Origin: Christiangramia echinicola DSM 19838
GTDB taxonomy: Bacteria > Bacteroidota > Bacteroidia > Flavobacteriales > Flavobacteriaceae
Assembly: GCF_000423065.1 (NCBI RefSeq)
Contig: NZ_AUHG01000011.1
Span: 372,001 to 436,000 of the forward strand
Direction of reading: 5' to 3'
DNA length: 64,000 nucleotides
Positions 46,833-55,257 of the stretch are shown one piece after another. Under the pieces are notes generated by a model. The model saw only the letters and a program-made list of their open reading frames with translations, did no database searches and was not told the DNA's origin. A program made the translations under genes and the position numbers. The first letter of the stretch is position 1. Each line of letters opens with the position of its first letter.

Positions 46833-48176
46833 TCACAATCTCAGTTCATATTTTTCTTGACCTTGTAAGGGCTGAACTATTAATTTTCCATCATAATCAA
46901 ACTGATATTTGAATTTCTGTAATTCTTTTACCCCATAAGCATCTAAAATTAATAGATTCTGTTTAGTATCTAAGTCCCAGGTTCCTCCATTGCCATCAAT
47001 TTTATCAGTGTATGCTCGATAACCTTCTTCGTCAAAAAATTCCAAAAAAACTTTTTCATCTGAAAACCATTTTTCAATAAAGAATTCTTTATTTATATCA
47101 TTTGAAAAATACACGATGTTCCGATGAGTTGTTTCTTTTAGTATACCTTCTTCGCTATATCTTAACCTCTTAATCCAGTTATTATTACTATCATATTCAT
47201 ATTCGAAGGAATACTTATGAGAACTGTTGGGAGATTCTAAATTTTCGAACAGCTCTTTTCTTATATCTCCTTTTTCATTTCTTTCTAGTGTCTTTATCCA
47301 TCGGATTTCCCCTTGATTATCCTTATCCGTTTGTTTAGTCACTAACCCTCCTGAATTTTCCACTTCCACGATTCCTTGAACTTCTCCATTAGGATTAAAA
47401 TGCCTATATTCAGAAATGTCAGCTCCCAAATATTTATACTGAATAATTTCTATTACTCTTTTTTCTTCTACATCAAAAAATTTAGATTCAACTACCCTCT
47501 TGTTACTTATCTTATTAATAAGCTTATATAGAAGTTTATTATCACTAAATAATCTTGATTCAGTAACGTTATTATCATCATTGTAGTAAAACCTTGTAGT
47601 AGGATAGCCGATAAAATTTTTATGCAAAATCTGATAACCAAGACTGTTATATATCCGAGTATTAAGTTTTTCCCCGTTCCTGCCAAATTCATCAATTTTC
47701 CAAACTTGACCATTTAAATTATGCTGTGCTAAGTCGTTTTTTATCTCCTCGGAAAATACGTATTTATAAAAAATAATTCCTGACTGTTTTAAGGGAGCAT
47801 TTGAATCGGTATTAAATTTTGTGCCTAAAGCAGCTTGTTCCGAAGGTCCTAATAAACATTTCGCCTTAGTTGTAGAGCCTTTATATCCTGGAATTGCCTT
47901 GAGAACATTTCCAGAAGTATCAACTTCGATATACACTGCTACAAGACCAGATTCACCGCATTGGGGGGTAATCTTTTCTTTATTTAATGCTCTTCTTCCA
48001 GCTAGTCTGTAATTTCCATCCCCATCTAAACCTATTCCCCCTACGGATTTAACATTTTCACTTTTAGGCAAACTTTGTCCAATAACATTACTTGTTATAA
48101 AAAAAGCTAATAAAATAAGATTTTTCCATTTTTTATTATTCAATATGTTACTATTCGACACTACCCTGTTTCTCAT
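46833..48176 (-). CDS. Exported protein: TonB C-terminal-like domain followed by YD/MORN-like repeats
   Basis: A 447-residue protein. A single N-terminal hydrophobic segment (about 17-34) then a TonB-CTD-like domain (about 55-142: YRLAGRRALNKEKITPQCGESG, VYIEVDTSGNVLKAIPGYKG, SGIIFYKY), which in Flavobacteria is a recurrent domain of TonB-like energy transducers. It continues with about 290 residues of repeated W/Y-rich strands (RLRYSEEGILKETTH) like the YwqK/MORN or YD family. TonB domains are normally at the C-terminus, so this layout is odd. Function unknown. Confidence 0.65.
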   Translation of the reverse strand: MRNRVVSNSNILNNKKWKNLILLAFFITSNVIGQSLPKSENVKSVGGIGLDGDGNYRLAGRRALNKEKITPQCGESGLVAVYIEVDTSGNVLKAIPGYKGSTTKAKCLLGPSEQAALGTKFNTDSNAPLKQSGIIFYKYVFSEEIKNDLAQHNLNGQVWKIDEFGRNGEKLNTRIYNSLGYQILHKNFIGYPTTRFYYNDDNNVTESRLFSDNKLLYKLINKISNKRVVESKFFDVEEKRVIEIIQYKYLGADISEYRHFNPNGEVQGIVEVENSGGLVTKQTDKDNQGEIRWIKTLERNEKGDIRKELFENLESPNSSHKYSFEYEYDSNNNWIKRLRYSEEGILKETTHRNIVYFSNDINKEFFIEKWFSDEKVFLEFFDEEGYRAYTDKIDGNGGTWDLDTKQNLLILDAYGVKELQKFKYQFDYDGKLIVQPLQGQEKYELRL

Positions 48177-48262
48177 CTGCAGATTTAATTTGAAATTTTT
48201 AAACTTTCATTATTTTTAATTCACTATATTCTGAAATTTCAGCAAACTCATCTTATCAAAAA

Positions 48263-49549
48263 CTACATTATAGATAAACAATCAAGGGTACATTCATGTC
48301 CTGGAACTCCATGAGCAGGGTTGACCTCTGCTCCATCAGAATCGGATTTATAATGTTGAGATTCCCTAAGGGGAGATTTTACCTTTTGAACTGGACTTAC
48401 TGGAATATAATCACCAGGTTCAAAGAAATCAATTCGGTGTATAACATCGGGTCCCCAGGTATGGGTAACCCGAATATGACCAATTTCCCCAAATTTTTCT
48501 ACCTTAAAATAATAGAGGTACGTGAGCACACTATTCCTCTGCCATTTCTCATTTGGTTCTCCTAAAATTTCCTCCATGTTATAGTATCCGCTGTTTAATA
48601 GAGTACCTCTAACTTCTCCGTAGTTCAAATAATCTGATTGCAAGTTTTGTTGAGTACCCAATTTCACTGTCTCCTCCTCACTATGGAATTCCTTCTGAGA
48701 ATCATTTACAACATTGACATGGTCGTGTGGGTGAGAGTCATAAGGAGTTATAACAGCATTAGTTTGAGATAAATAATATTTCTTTCCTGTCCGAGGGTCT
48801 ACCCCTTGTTCAGCGACTTCTATTCTTGGCCTTGAATCATAATTGCCATCTAAAATTGACTCATCAACAACAAGTGATATCGGCTCTTCCCTGGAATCCT
48901 TGTAATAGGGATTATAACTATGACGAAATTTAAAAATTTGGTAAGAGGAGCGGTTATAATCTTCTTCAGAAAAACCATACTTTTCTATAACTTCAACGTT
49001 TTTATTGTCAATTTTAAGGCTGCCTTTAGCCGCAAGTTCTACATATTCCATCCTAGGCCGCTCTGGATATTCGAACTGGTAAGTTTCACTCCAAAGGGTT
49101 CCATTTTTTTCTAAAAAATTATGGATGTCATTCCTTGCAAATTTTAATTCAGGACTTTCAGAATTGATAATAGATATTTCAACATCAATGAAATCACCAA
49201 TAGGTCTCCCTTCATATATTATCCACGTTTTTATCGGTACTTCTGAATCATCAGAAAAATCTGTTACAATAAAAGTAATTTCTCCGTATTTGCTCCAGCT
49301 TTTTGTCACTTCGTCTTCTATCAAGACTTCTGATTCTTGGGTCCATCTTACAATAGAATCACTCATTAAAGCATATGCAGGTGTTTTTGTTTGTTTGTTG
49401 ATTTCCCGCATTACGTAGGGTAGAAAATTTTCTAACTTTATTACCTTTATGCTATTCGACCCATCTTGAAATTTGTAGACAGGAGAATTTTCTCCAAATT
49501 GACAGCTTATTAAGATGAGTAGGTAAACAAACGATAGTGGCTTTTTCAT
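48263..49549 (-). CDS. Lipoprotein of unknown function
   Basis: A 428-residue protein with a lipoprotein signal ending LILISC (Cys16). The rest is soluble, rich in Asp/Glu and aromatic residues, with no family recognised; a GEPNEKWQRNSVLTYLYY segment recalls a BamE-like or SmpA-like small domain but I would not assert it. The C-terminus contains HGVPGHECTLDCLSIM, a short Cys/His-bearing tail. Minus strand, one of three exported proteins in a row. Confidence 0.55.
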   Translation of the reverse strand: MKKPLSFVYLLILISCQFGENSPVYKFQDGSNSIKVIKLENFLPYVMREINKQTKTPAYALMSDSIVRWTQESEVLIEDEVTKSWSKYGEITFIVTDFSDDSEVPIKTWIIYEGRPIGDFIDVEISIINSESPELKFARNDIHNFLEKNGTLWSETYQFEYPERPRMEYVELAAKGSLKIDNKNVEVIEKYGFSEEDYNRSSYQIFKFRHSYNPYYKDSREEPISLVVDESILDGNYDSRPRIEVAEQGVDPRTGKKYYLSQTNAVITPYDSHPHDHVNVVNDSQKEFHSEEETVKLGTQQNLQSDYLNYGEVRGTLLNSGYYNMEEILGEPNEKWQRNSVLTYLYYFKVEKFGEIGHIRVTHTWGPDVIHRIDFFEPGDYIPVSPVQKVKSPLRESQHYKSDSDGAEVNPAHGVPGHECTLDCLSIM

Positions 49550-49585
49550 GGAATTTTTGTTTATTTCATTACATTAAACTAAAAT

Positions 49586-49954
49586 CTAATCCTCTATTTT
49601 TTCTAGTATATATTTCTTTTTTTCGTTAATCCATCCCGCCTGACTTTTATAATCTACAAAGTAGATTTTCAAATCTGCCTCACTTAGATATTTTACAAAG
49701 AGAATTTTCTTGTTAGCCTCACTTCTTATTTTAGTGAAGTACCAAAAACCTCTATTTCCTTTTGCTTGACTAACAATCTTTTCACGGTAAACCTTCAAAT
49801 CAGCTTGTGAAGGTTGTTCTACAATGATGACCTTGAAGTCAGCATCACTGGCAAAATCCGCAATAAATAGTTTTTGGGATAAGACATCAATAACCGATAC
49901 TAAACTGAACAGTAGAAAGAAGAAACCTCTCATCTTTTTTGACAATAAAACCAT
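49586..49954 (-). CDS. DUF6150 family exported protein
   Basis: About 122 residues from the ATG at 49954, which gives a signal peptide (MVLLSKKMRGFFFLLFSLVSVIDVLSQ); upstream ATG at 50002 and downstream at 49933 are alternatives. Internal repeats of the form SEADLKIYFVDYKSQAG (SDADFKVIIV, SQADLKVYRE, SEANKKILFV) are diagnostic of DUF6150. Such proteins are usually small and secreted; function unknown. Confidence 0.75.
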   Translation of the reverse strand: MVLLSKKMRGFFFLLFSLVSVIDVLSQKLFIADFASDADFKVIIVEQPSQADLKVYREKIVSQAKGNRGFWYFTKIRSEANKKILFVKYLSEADLKIYFVDYKSQAGWINEKKKYILEKIED

Positions 49955-50544
49955 CTTAATCTGTTTGTCTGGACTCAAGTCGTTTTTTGTATATGTACTC
50001 AAATAGTTGAGTGAATAAAGAATCCAATTGATTGGTAAAGGATTAAAATGACTAAAGACTTTATAGTAGGGATAAGAAATTTAAAAAAAAACATCACTAA
50101 ACTCTTATCTCTGAATAGAAAATCGATGTATTGTCCTGTAAATCAGTCAAAAGGTTTTTTCTAAAAAGATGGACAATTTTTCATTTAATTCGTTAGGCAA
50201 GTAATTAATACTGGCCTTTCAGAAGAAACCAGCTTTCCTCACCCCATTACCCACCGCCTCTAAGCATGCTAACTCCCATTTTTACTGGGTTTGCAACAAA
50301 TATTAATTTTTTTCACCTTAGCCATCTTTCCCAGCGTTCCCCTGTCAAATGCCTTCCTTTTAGATGTAAAAAAGAACAATAAAGTTGCTTTATTCCGCTT
50401 TAGGAGAAGGAATAGTTGAAAAAAGATGTGACAACTGTTTATAACTTCGACCAGCTTTAAGAAACAATTATACTTAAATACTGGTGTAAAACTCTGTTAT
50501 TTAATTAATTGTGAATATCGGAAAGCAATTAAAACCAATATGTT
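49955..50544. other. Non-coding stretch, no gene seen
   Basis: About 590 bases. I see no open frame with a start and codon pattern, no tRNA and no strong hairpin. The end (ACTGGTGTAAAA about 50480 onward) resembles the region before the paralogue at 55258, and may hold a shared promoter. Confidence 0.5.
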
Positions 50545-51021
50545 ATGCCAATGTCAAATTCAAATTTTCAGTGGAGACCTAACGATAACGGTGCCCTTAC
50601 AAATTTGCGTTATAATCTCGAAGCTAGTAAGTGGGTTCAAGCAGTGAGAAGTGCTGAATTGAGACACAAGCCTATGACTTTTAAATCATTTATAGGTGAC
50701 GTGAATTTCGTTGGTAATCTTATTCAGTTGCCATTGCTGTTGATATTCATGATATTTTTGATACCGATTAGACTTATCAGGAAAATTTTTGGTTATAACA
50801 TTAGAATTTTTCCAGGGGACGAACCCACGGGTAAAGTCCGAAGAGGTACATATGAGAGTGTTGATGAATTCAAAGCTCGTCTTGATGCTATTCACAAGGA
50901 ATGTGAGGGTATGGGTAGAAAGCGCAAGAAGAAATGGAAAGACCCAACAGATGAAGAACAGACAATTGTTATGCTGGTTCGCCAAGAAATATCAAAAGCG
51001 AGAGCGGAAGCTAAAAAATGA
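50545..51021 (+). CDS. Unknown protein with hydrophobic segment, paralogue of 55258-55731
   Basis: A 158-residue protein. FQWRPNDNGALTNLRYNLEASKWV (about 8-31) and IFGYNIRIFPGDEPTG (about 84-99) are shared almost word for word with the gene at 55258. One strong hydrophobic segment (about 58-78) suggests a membrane anchor; the C-terminus is highly basic. No known family. Convergent with the gene at 51042, with a possible shared terminator in the 20-base gap. Confidence 0.7.
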   Translation: MPMSNSNFQWRPNDNGALTNLRYNLEASKWVQAVRSAELRHKPMTFKSFIGDVNFVGNLIQLPLLLIFMIFLIPIRLIRKIFGYNIRIFPGDEPTGKVRRGTYESVDEFKARLDAIHKECEGMGRKRKKKWKDPTDEEQTIVMLVRQEISKARAEAKK

Positions 51022-51041
51022 GCCAACAAAATTTATTGGTT

Positions 51042-51545
51042 TTAATAGGGCTCTTTAATAACCACGGCAGACCCACCGCTGAACTCAATTAAGCGAATTA
51101 AAGCTTCTTCCATCTGGGGAGCCATGCCATCCTCCCAGAATTGAGAATTTAAAATAACGTAACAGCCTGGAGTATCAGAGATATTATATTCACTCAGAGA
51201 TTCTGTCTCATCGAATTCTTTAATTTTGGATTTATATGGGTCAAAATAAAAGTAAATATTTGTCCAGGCTATTTTCTCCTCCGAATCATAAAACTCCTTT
51301 GTGATTTCGATTTCTTTTACATCTTTCAGATGAAATTGATGCCAAAATCCGTTATTGTCCCACAAAGTCATTTTGTAAAATAAAATTCCTTCCTCAATAA
51401 GTAGATTATTATCAATATTGATGGTCCTCTCATATTGGTTATACTGTTTTATAATCCAATCTGTGGTTTCTTCAAGTGATTGGCCATTGGAGCAAATACC
51501 AGCCAGTAAAAGAGTAATAATAAATAATTTCTTTTTTATCTTCAT
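51042..51545 (-). CDS. Exported protein of unknown function
   Basis: A 167-residue protein with a signal peptide (MKIKKKLFIITLLLAGICSNGQ). Beta-rich mature part (YKMTLWDNNGFWHQFHLKDVKEIEI; CYVILNSQFWEDG) with no family recognised. Periplasmic or cell-surface by prediction. It stands alone on the minus strand. Confidence 0.6.
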   Translation of the reverse strand: MKIKKKLFIITLLLAGICSNGQSLEETTDWIIKQYNQYERTINIDNNLLIEEGILFYKMTLWDNNGFWHQFHLKDVKEIEITKEFYDSEEKIAWTNIYFYFDPYKSKIKEFDETESLSEYNISDTPGCYVILNSQFWEDGMAPQMEEALIRLIEFSGGSAVVIKEPY

Positions 51546-51927
51546 TTCAACTACATCAAAATATCAAATTGTGGTTCCTTCCAGCTAACCCTAAAAACTT
51601 TTATTAAATTATGACATTCAATTTAAATGATTTATTTCATTATTAATTTGGATAAAGATATAATCTTAAGGTCTCGCAGAATTAAGATTATGAATACAGT
51701 TAATTAAAAGCTCACAAGTGAAATCGGTTAATAAAAAATTAAGTAGACATCGGAATCTTACCTTTGAACTGTATCAAAAAAATTCTAAGGAAAAACGTAC
51801 TACGAAAAATATCAGGAGTGGAACCACATTCCAAGGTTAAAGTACCACACTTAATAAGTAACACAGAAAACACTAAGAATTTGCTCTGGAACCCTCAACT
51901 GGGGGTAACCATACTTTTTCCAATTAT
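51546..51927. other. Region upstream of the mercury-type operon
   Basis: A TACCTTTG promoter-like box at 51759-51766 without a clear -33 partner. The 61-codon frame 51764-51949 would begin inside that box and lacks a normal start, so I do not call it a gene. Confidence 0.4.
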
Positions 51928-51947
51928 ATTTAAGCAATTGCTTAAAT
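51928..51947. promoter_or_regulatory. Perfect 20-bp palindrome, operator of the ArsR-type regulator
   Basis: ATTTAAGCAATTGCTTAAAT, just upstream of TACTTTTG (51955-51962), a -7 box. ArsR/SmtB regulators bind such palindromes and release on metal binding. The -7 box ends 4 bases before the ATG at 51967, so the mRNA probably has almost no leader. Confidence 0.8.
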
Positions 51948-51966
51948 GATTTATTACTTTTGTTTT

Positions 51967-52338
51967 ATGGAAGAAGAAAATAGCTGCATACGCAAAGAAG
52001 CAGATTTGAATCAAATCAAACGGTGTCGACAACAAATATTCGAAGCCGAAGAGGCTGTGGGCACCTTAACCGATAAGCTCTCATTAGTAAGTAACACCAC
52101 CAGACTAAAGATTCTTTATGTCCTTCAGGCAGAAGAAAGATTGTGTGTCTGTGATTTAAGTGATATCCTGAATATGACCATTCCAGCAGTTTCGCAGCAC
52201 TTGCGAAAGTTGAAGGATAGGGATTTTGTGAAATCAGAAAAGGAAGGTCAGACCATCTTTTATTCACTGCGAGATGACCATAGAGAACTTCTTACTCCTT
52301 TTTTTAATTTATTGAACCATCAACCTGAAGCTATATGA
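51967..52338 (+). CDS. ArsR/SmtB-family metalloregulator
   Basis: A 123-residue winged-helix repressor from the ATG at 51967; an upstream ATT-type extension would run through the promoter. Recognition helix DILNMTIPAVSQHLRKLKD; ELCVC-like metal site RLCVCDLSDIL with Cys60 and Cys62, and an extra Cys7 near the N-terminus, as in ArsR/CadC-type sensors of thiophilic metals. It should bind the palindrome upstream and be released by Hg(II), Cd(II) or As(III). Coupled to the next gene by a 4-base overlap. Confidence 0.9.
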   Translation: MEEENSCIRKEADLNQIKRCRQQIFEAEEAVGTLTDKLSLVSNTTRLKILYVLQAEERLCVCDLSDILNMTIPAVSQHLRKLKDRDFVKSEKEGQTIFYSLRDDHRELLTPFFNLLNHQPEAI

Positions 52339-52934
52339 AAGCAGAAAATAATCTACTTGGGGTGGGGATTTTAACTGGTATCGCCAGTTCCCTTTGTTGC
52401 ATAACTCCATTACTTGCTATAGTAGCTGGAACGGGAGGCATTGCAGGTGCATTTAATTGGTTGGAGCCTTTCAGGTGGCCTCTTGTAATAGTTTCATTGG
52501 TAGCTTTAGGATTCGCTTGGTATTTGAACCTAAAGGCTACACAAGATGATGATTGTGGTTGTGACACGAAATCCAAACCTTCTTTCTTCCAATCCAGAAC
52601 ATTTTTGGGTGGAGTAACTGTTTTTGTTGCTCTGAGTCTGGCATTCCCTTACTATGCAGAAACTTTTTATCCTTCCAATGAGAAGGAGGTTGTGTTCGTG
52701 CAGGAGAAAAACATTCAAACCATGGAATTTTTAGTAAGCGGGATGACCTGCGCTGGATGTGAGGGTCATATAAAATCCGAAGTTAACAAGCTAAATGGTA
52801 TTGTCTCCTGCAAAGTATCTTACGAAGATGGTAATACAGTAGTCGAATTTGATAGTACCCACACAAACGTTGAAGAAGTAAAGACGGCAATTGAAAGGAC
52901 AGGATATAAAGTCACAAAATTAGAAAGACCATGA
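52335..52934 (+). CDS. MerT-MerP fusion, mercuric ion transporter
   Basis: A 199-residue inner-membrane protein. First membrane segment with the Cys pair SSLCCITPLLA (Cys21, Cys22), a Cys-x-Cys at 74-76, a third helix, then a periplasmic/cytosolic HMA domain with GMTCAGC (136-142), the MerP-type metal-binding motif. MerT moves Hg(II) inward to the reductase, and here the carrier and its HMA domain are one chain. Overlaps both neighbours by 4 bases. MerTP proteins are known; the ion preference here is inferred. Confidence 0.88.
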   Translation: MKAENNLLGVGILTGIASSLCCITPLLAIVAGTGGIAGAFNWLEPFRWPLVIVSLVALGFAWYLNLKATQDDDCGCDTKSKPSFFQSRTFLGGVTVFVALSLAFPYYAETFYPSNEKEVVFVQEKNIQTMEFLVSGMTCAGCEGHIKSEVNKLNGIVSCKVSYEDGNTVVEFDSTHTNVEEVKTAIERTGYKVTKLERP

Positions 52935-54277
52935 AGAAATATGATGTTATAATAATAGGTTCAGGTATGTCGGGTATGACTGTTGCAAACAAGTGTGCTT
53001 CCAAAGGATTAAAAGTAGCTGTGACAGATGAGTTGCCTTATGGTGGAACTTGTGCTCTACGTGGTTGTGACCCGAAAAAGATAATTATTGGTGCTACCGA
53101 AGTGAGAGACTTTGCTCAACGTCTGGCAGGAAAGGGTATTAATACAGTTCCTGAAGTTGACTGGAAGGACATTATGGCGTTTAAACAGGAATTTGTAGAT
53201 GCAATGCCTGAAAAAATTGAAAAAGGATACAAACACAATGGTATTGACACCTATCACGGTGCTGCTCGCTTCATCGGTAATGATTCAGTCGAAATTGCAT
53301 CGGAAATTTTAAAGGGAGGCAAAATTGTCATTACCACTGGAGCAAGGCCCCGCCAGTTCAAATTTGATGGTGGTCACCTTGCATTGACAAGTACAGATTT
53401 TTTAAATTTGAAGGAGCTGCCGAAATCTTTAATCTTCATTGGTGGTGGATACATTGCCTTTGAGTTTGCACACATAGCTAAACGATGTGGAGCTGAAGTA
53501 ACAATCATACATCGGGGACCTCGACCTTTGGAGAATTTTGATAAGGATATAGTTCACCATTTGTCGGAGGCTACCAGGAAACTTGGAGTAAGATTGGTGC
53601 TGGACACCAACGTCACGGGAACCAAACAAGACACAAAAGGTTATACGGTAGTTGGAGAAACAAATGGTTCCAAAACAGAGTTTACAGCTGAAGCTGTTTT
53701 CAACAGTGCGGGAAGAGTACCTCATATTGATGACTTGAACTTAAAGGCGGCATCTGTTAATTATAATAAGAAAGGAGTTGAGGTCAATAACTTCTTACAA
53801 AGTATCTCAAATCCATCCATTTATGCTGCTGGTGACGCTGCTGATACCGATGGGCTTCCATTAACCCCAGTAGCTGTTTATGAAGGTCATGTCATTGCTT
53901 CTAATATATTAAAGGGTAATAATAAGAAACCAGAATATCCACCGATGCCGTCAGTTGTCTTTACCCTGCCATCTGTGGCTGCGGTAGGTTTAACAGAAGT
54001 GGAAGCGGAGAAAGCTGGATTAAATATTAAAGTGAACAGTAAAGCGGTTCCAGAATGGTTCAATGCTAAACGTCTTAACGTTCAGGAATATGCTTATAAA
54101 ACCATAATAGACACTGATAAAGGTACTTTGGTGGGAGCTCATCTCATTGGTCCAGGGGTAGAAGAAACGATTAACTTTTTCTCACTTGCGATATACAAAG
54201 CCATACCAGTACGAGACTTAAAGAAAATGATTTATGCTTATCCCACAATGGGTTCGGATATCACATCAATGTTATAA
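52931..54277 (+). CDS. FAD/NAD(P) disulfide oxidoreductase, MerA-like
   Basis: A 448-residue flavoprotein: FAD-binding GSGMSGM (10-16), redox-active pair GGTCALRGCDPKK with Cys41 and Cys46 (canonical MerA has GGTCVNVGC), NAD(P)-binding FIGGGYIAFEF, and a C-terminal dimer domain. Context and operon order point to mercuric reductase, but the C-terminal Cys-Cys pair of MerA is absent (the chain ends DITSML), and there is no NmerA domain. It may reduce Hg(II) by another route, or a different substrate. Called MerA-like, not merA. Confidence 0.75.
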   Translation: MKKYDVIIIGSGMSGMTVANKCASKGLKVAVTDELPYGGTCALRGCDPKKIIIGATEVRDFAQRLAGKGINTVPEVDWKDIMAFKQEFVDAMPEKIEKGYKHNGIDTYHGAARFIGNDSVEIASEILKGGKIVITTGARPRQFKFDGGHLALTSTDFLNLKELPKSLIFIGGGYIAFEFAHIAKRCGAEVTIIHRGPRPLENFDKDIVHHLSEATRKLGVRLVLDTNVTGTKQDTKGYTVVGETNGSKTEFTAEAVFNSAGRVPHIDDLNLKAASVNYNKKGVEVNNFLQSISNPSIYAAGDAADTDGLPLTPVAVYEGHVIASNILKGNNKKPEYPPMPSVVFTLPSVAAVGLTEVEAEKAGLNIKVNSKAVPEWFNAKRLNVQEYAYKTIIDTDKGTLVGAHLIGPGVEETINFFSLAIYKAIPVRDLKKMIYAYPTMGSDITSML

Positions 54278-54285
54278 TTATACCT

Positions 54286-54507
54286 ATGGAAACTATTTTA
54301 AAATCTATTTTGACATGCCCTCGTTGCAAGGATGCCAGGGAAGAAATTATGCCCACAGATGCTTGTCAATTCTTTCATGAATGCTCCAGTTGTGGAACCA
54401 TCATTAAACCGTTGGAGGGTGACTGCTGCGTGTTTTGTAGTTACGGTTCTGTACTGTGTCCACCGATTCAGGAAGCACGGTCATGTTGCAATTCCAACGG
54501 AGGATAG
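54286..54507 (+). CDS. GDCCVxC domain protein
   Basis: A 73-residue Cys-rich protein: CPRC (11-14), SSCG, GDCCVFC (45-51) and CNSNGG at the end. GDCCVxC proteins (Cys or selenocysteine forms) occur with mer-type genes in several phyla and are thought to handle thiophilic metals. It ends the operon, 8 bases after the MerA-like gene, no terminator hairpin seen. Confidence 0.85.
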   Translation: METILKSILTCPRCKDAREEIMPTDACQFFHECSSCGTIIKPLEGDCCVFCSYGSVLCPPIQEARSCCNSNGG

Positions 54508-54637
54508 CCTCTTAGGATTCAGCTTGTAAATTATTTGAAACTTGCTTTTTAAGAGCATTTAAAGACACGGATGACCTGGCAAGAGCTTGGTCTTTCTTTT
54601 TTCACCTATTCAGCTATTTTACTGTTTCACCTATCAG

Positions 54638-54751
54638 TTACTGAACCTGGTCCAGACACAATCTTGCCAAAGCCATTGCATCATCGATAATTAATTCAGC
54701 TTCATTATCAGAGACATCCTTATATCTATCAAATTTTCTACTTGGAATCAC
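54638..54751 (-). pseudogene. Possible gene remnant (37 codons)
   Basis: Minus-strand frame from a GTG, ending in a stop at 54638-54640: SRKFDRYKDVSDNEAELIID and AMALARLCLDQVQ. Amphipathic and codon-like; upstream the frame closes with a stop. Could also be a very small gene. Confidence 0.3.
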
Positions 54752-54910
54752 ATCATAACCTATTTATCAGTAGCATCCTATTAATCCAAATTGAAATATT
54801 ATTCCCCTTGATAGTAGGCTGAGTTAGATAGATGTAATAAAAATAATATCGATTGGCCCCTATGGGTGGGCGGTAGGTAGAAGGAAGATTTCATTACTCA
54901 CTAGTGCTCT

Positions 54911-55078
54911 TTAAGGTCTTTTACATCGATGCGACATTATTTGATATCCTTTTCGAATGGTAAGCTGCATTTTAGTGCTTTCCCCTATCACTCCATTTGT
55001 TCCAACACTGCGATATGACTGAGATTCCACATAATTATCCTTGATAATAGGTTTAGCTCCTTTCTCAGTGGGGCCCTG
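54911..55078 (-). pseudogene. Possible gene remnant (55 codons, no start)
   Basis: Minus-strand open frame KDNYVESQSYRSVGTNGVIG...MQLTIRKGYQIMSHRCKRP between two stops. No start codon at its beginning. Unknown family; likely a decayed 3' end. Confidence 0.3.
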
Positions 55079-55257
55079 TCAATACTAGGCACCTTTAGTA
55101 CGAAAAAGGATAGTTAAATAGATTGTAATAACACGTTTTTGACTTTATTATTAGAACATATATATCTGACAGATAATTAAGAAAATTTTATCTCCAAAAA
55201 CTGGTATAAAATATTGATTAATAGTTAATTGATGGTAGTTTCTTTAAACCGATGATT

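Larger units (their letters stand above)
54508..55257. other. Intergenic region with two possible gene remnants
   Basis: No complete gene. Two minus-strand open frames with coding-like sequence but no clean start are listed separately. The rest shows no repeats or RNA. The last part before 55258 resembles the region before the paralogue at 50545. Confidence 0.5.

Noticed and set aside
51764-51949. 61-codon frame before the ArsR gene
   Set aside because: Would start at a TTG in a promoter-like box and runs through the operator palindrome.
54508-55257. Transposon ends around the mercury-type operon
   Set aside because: No terminal inverted repeats or transposase found; only the paralogous flanking genes.
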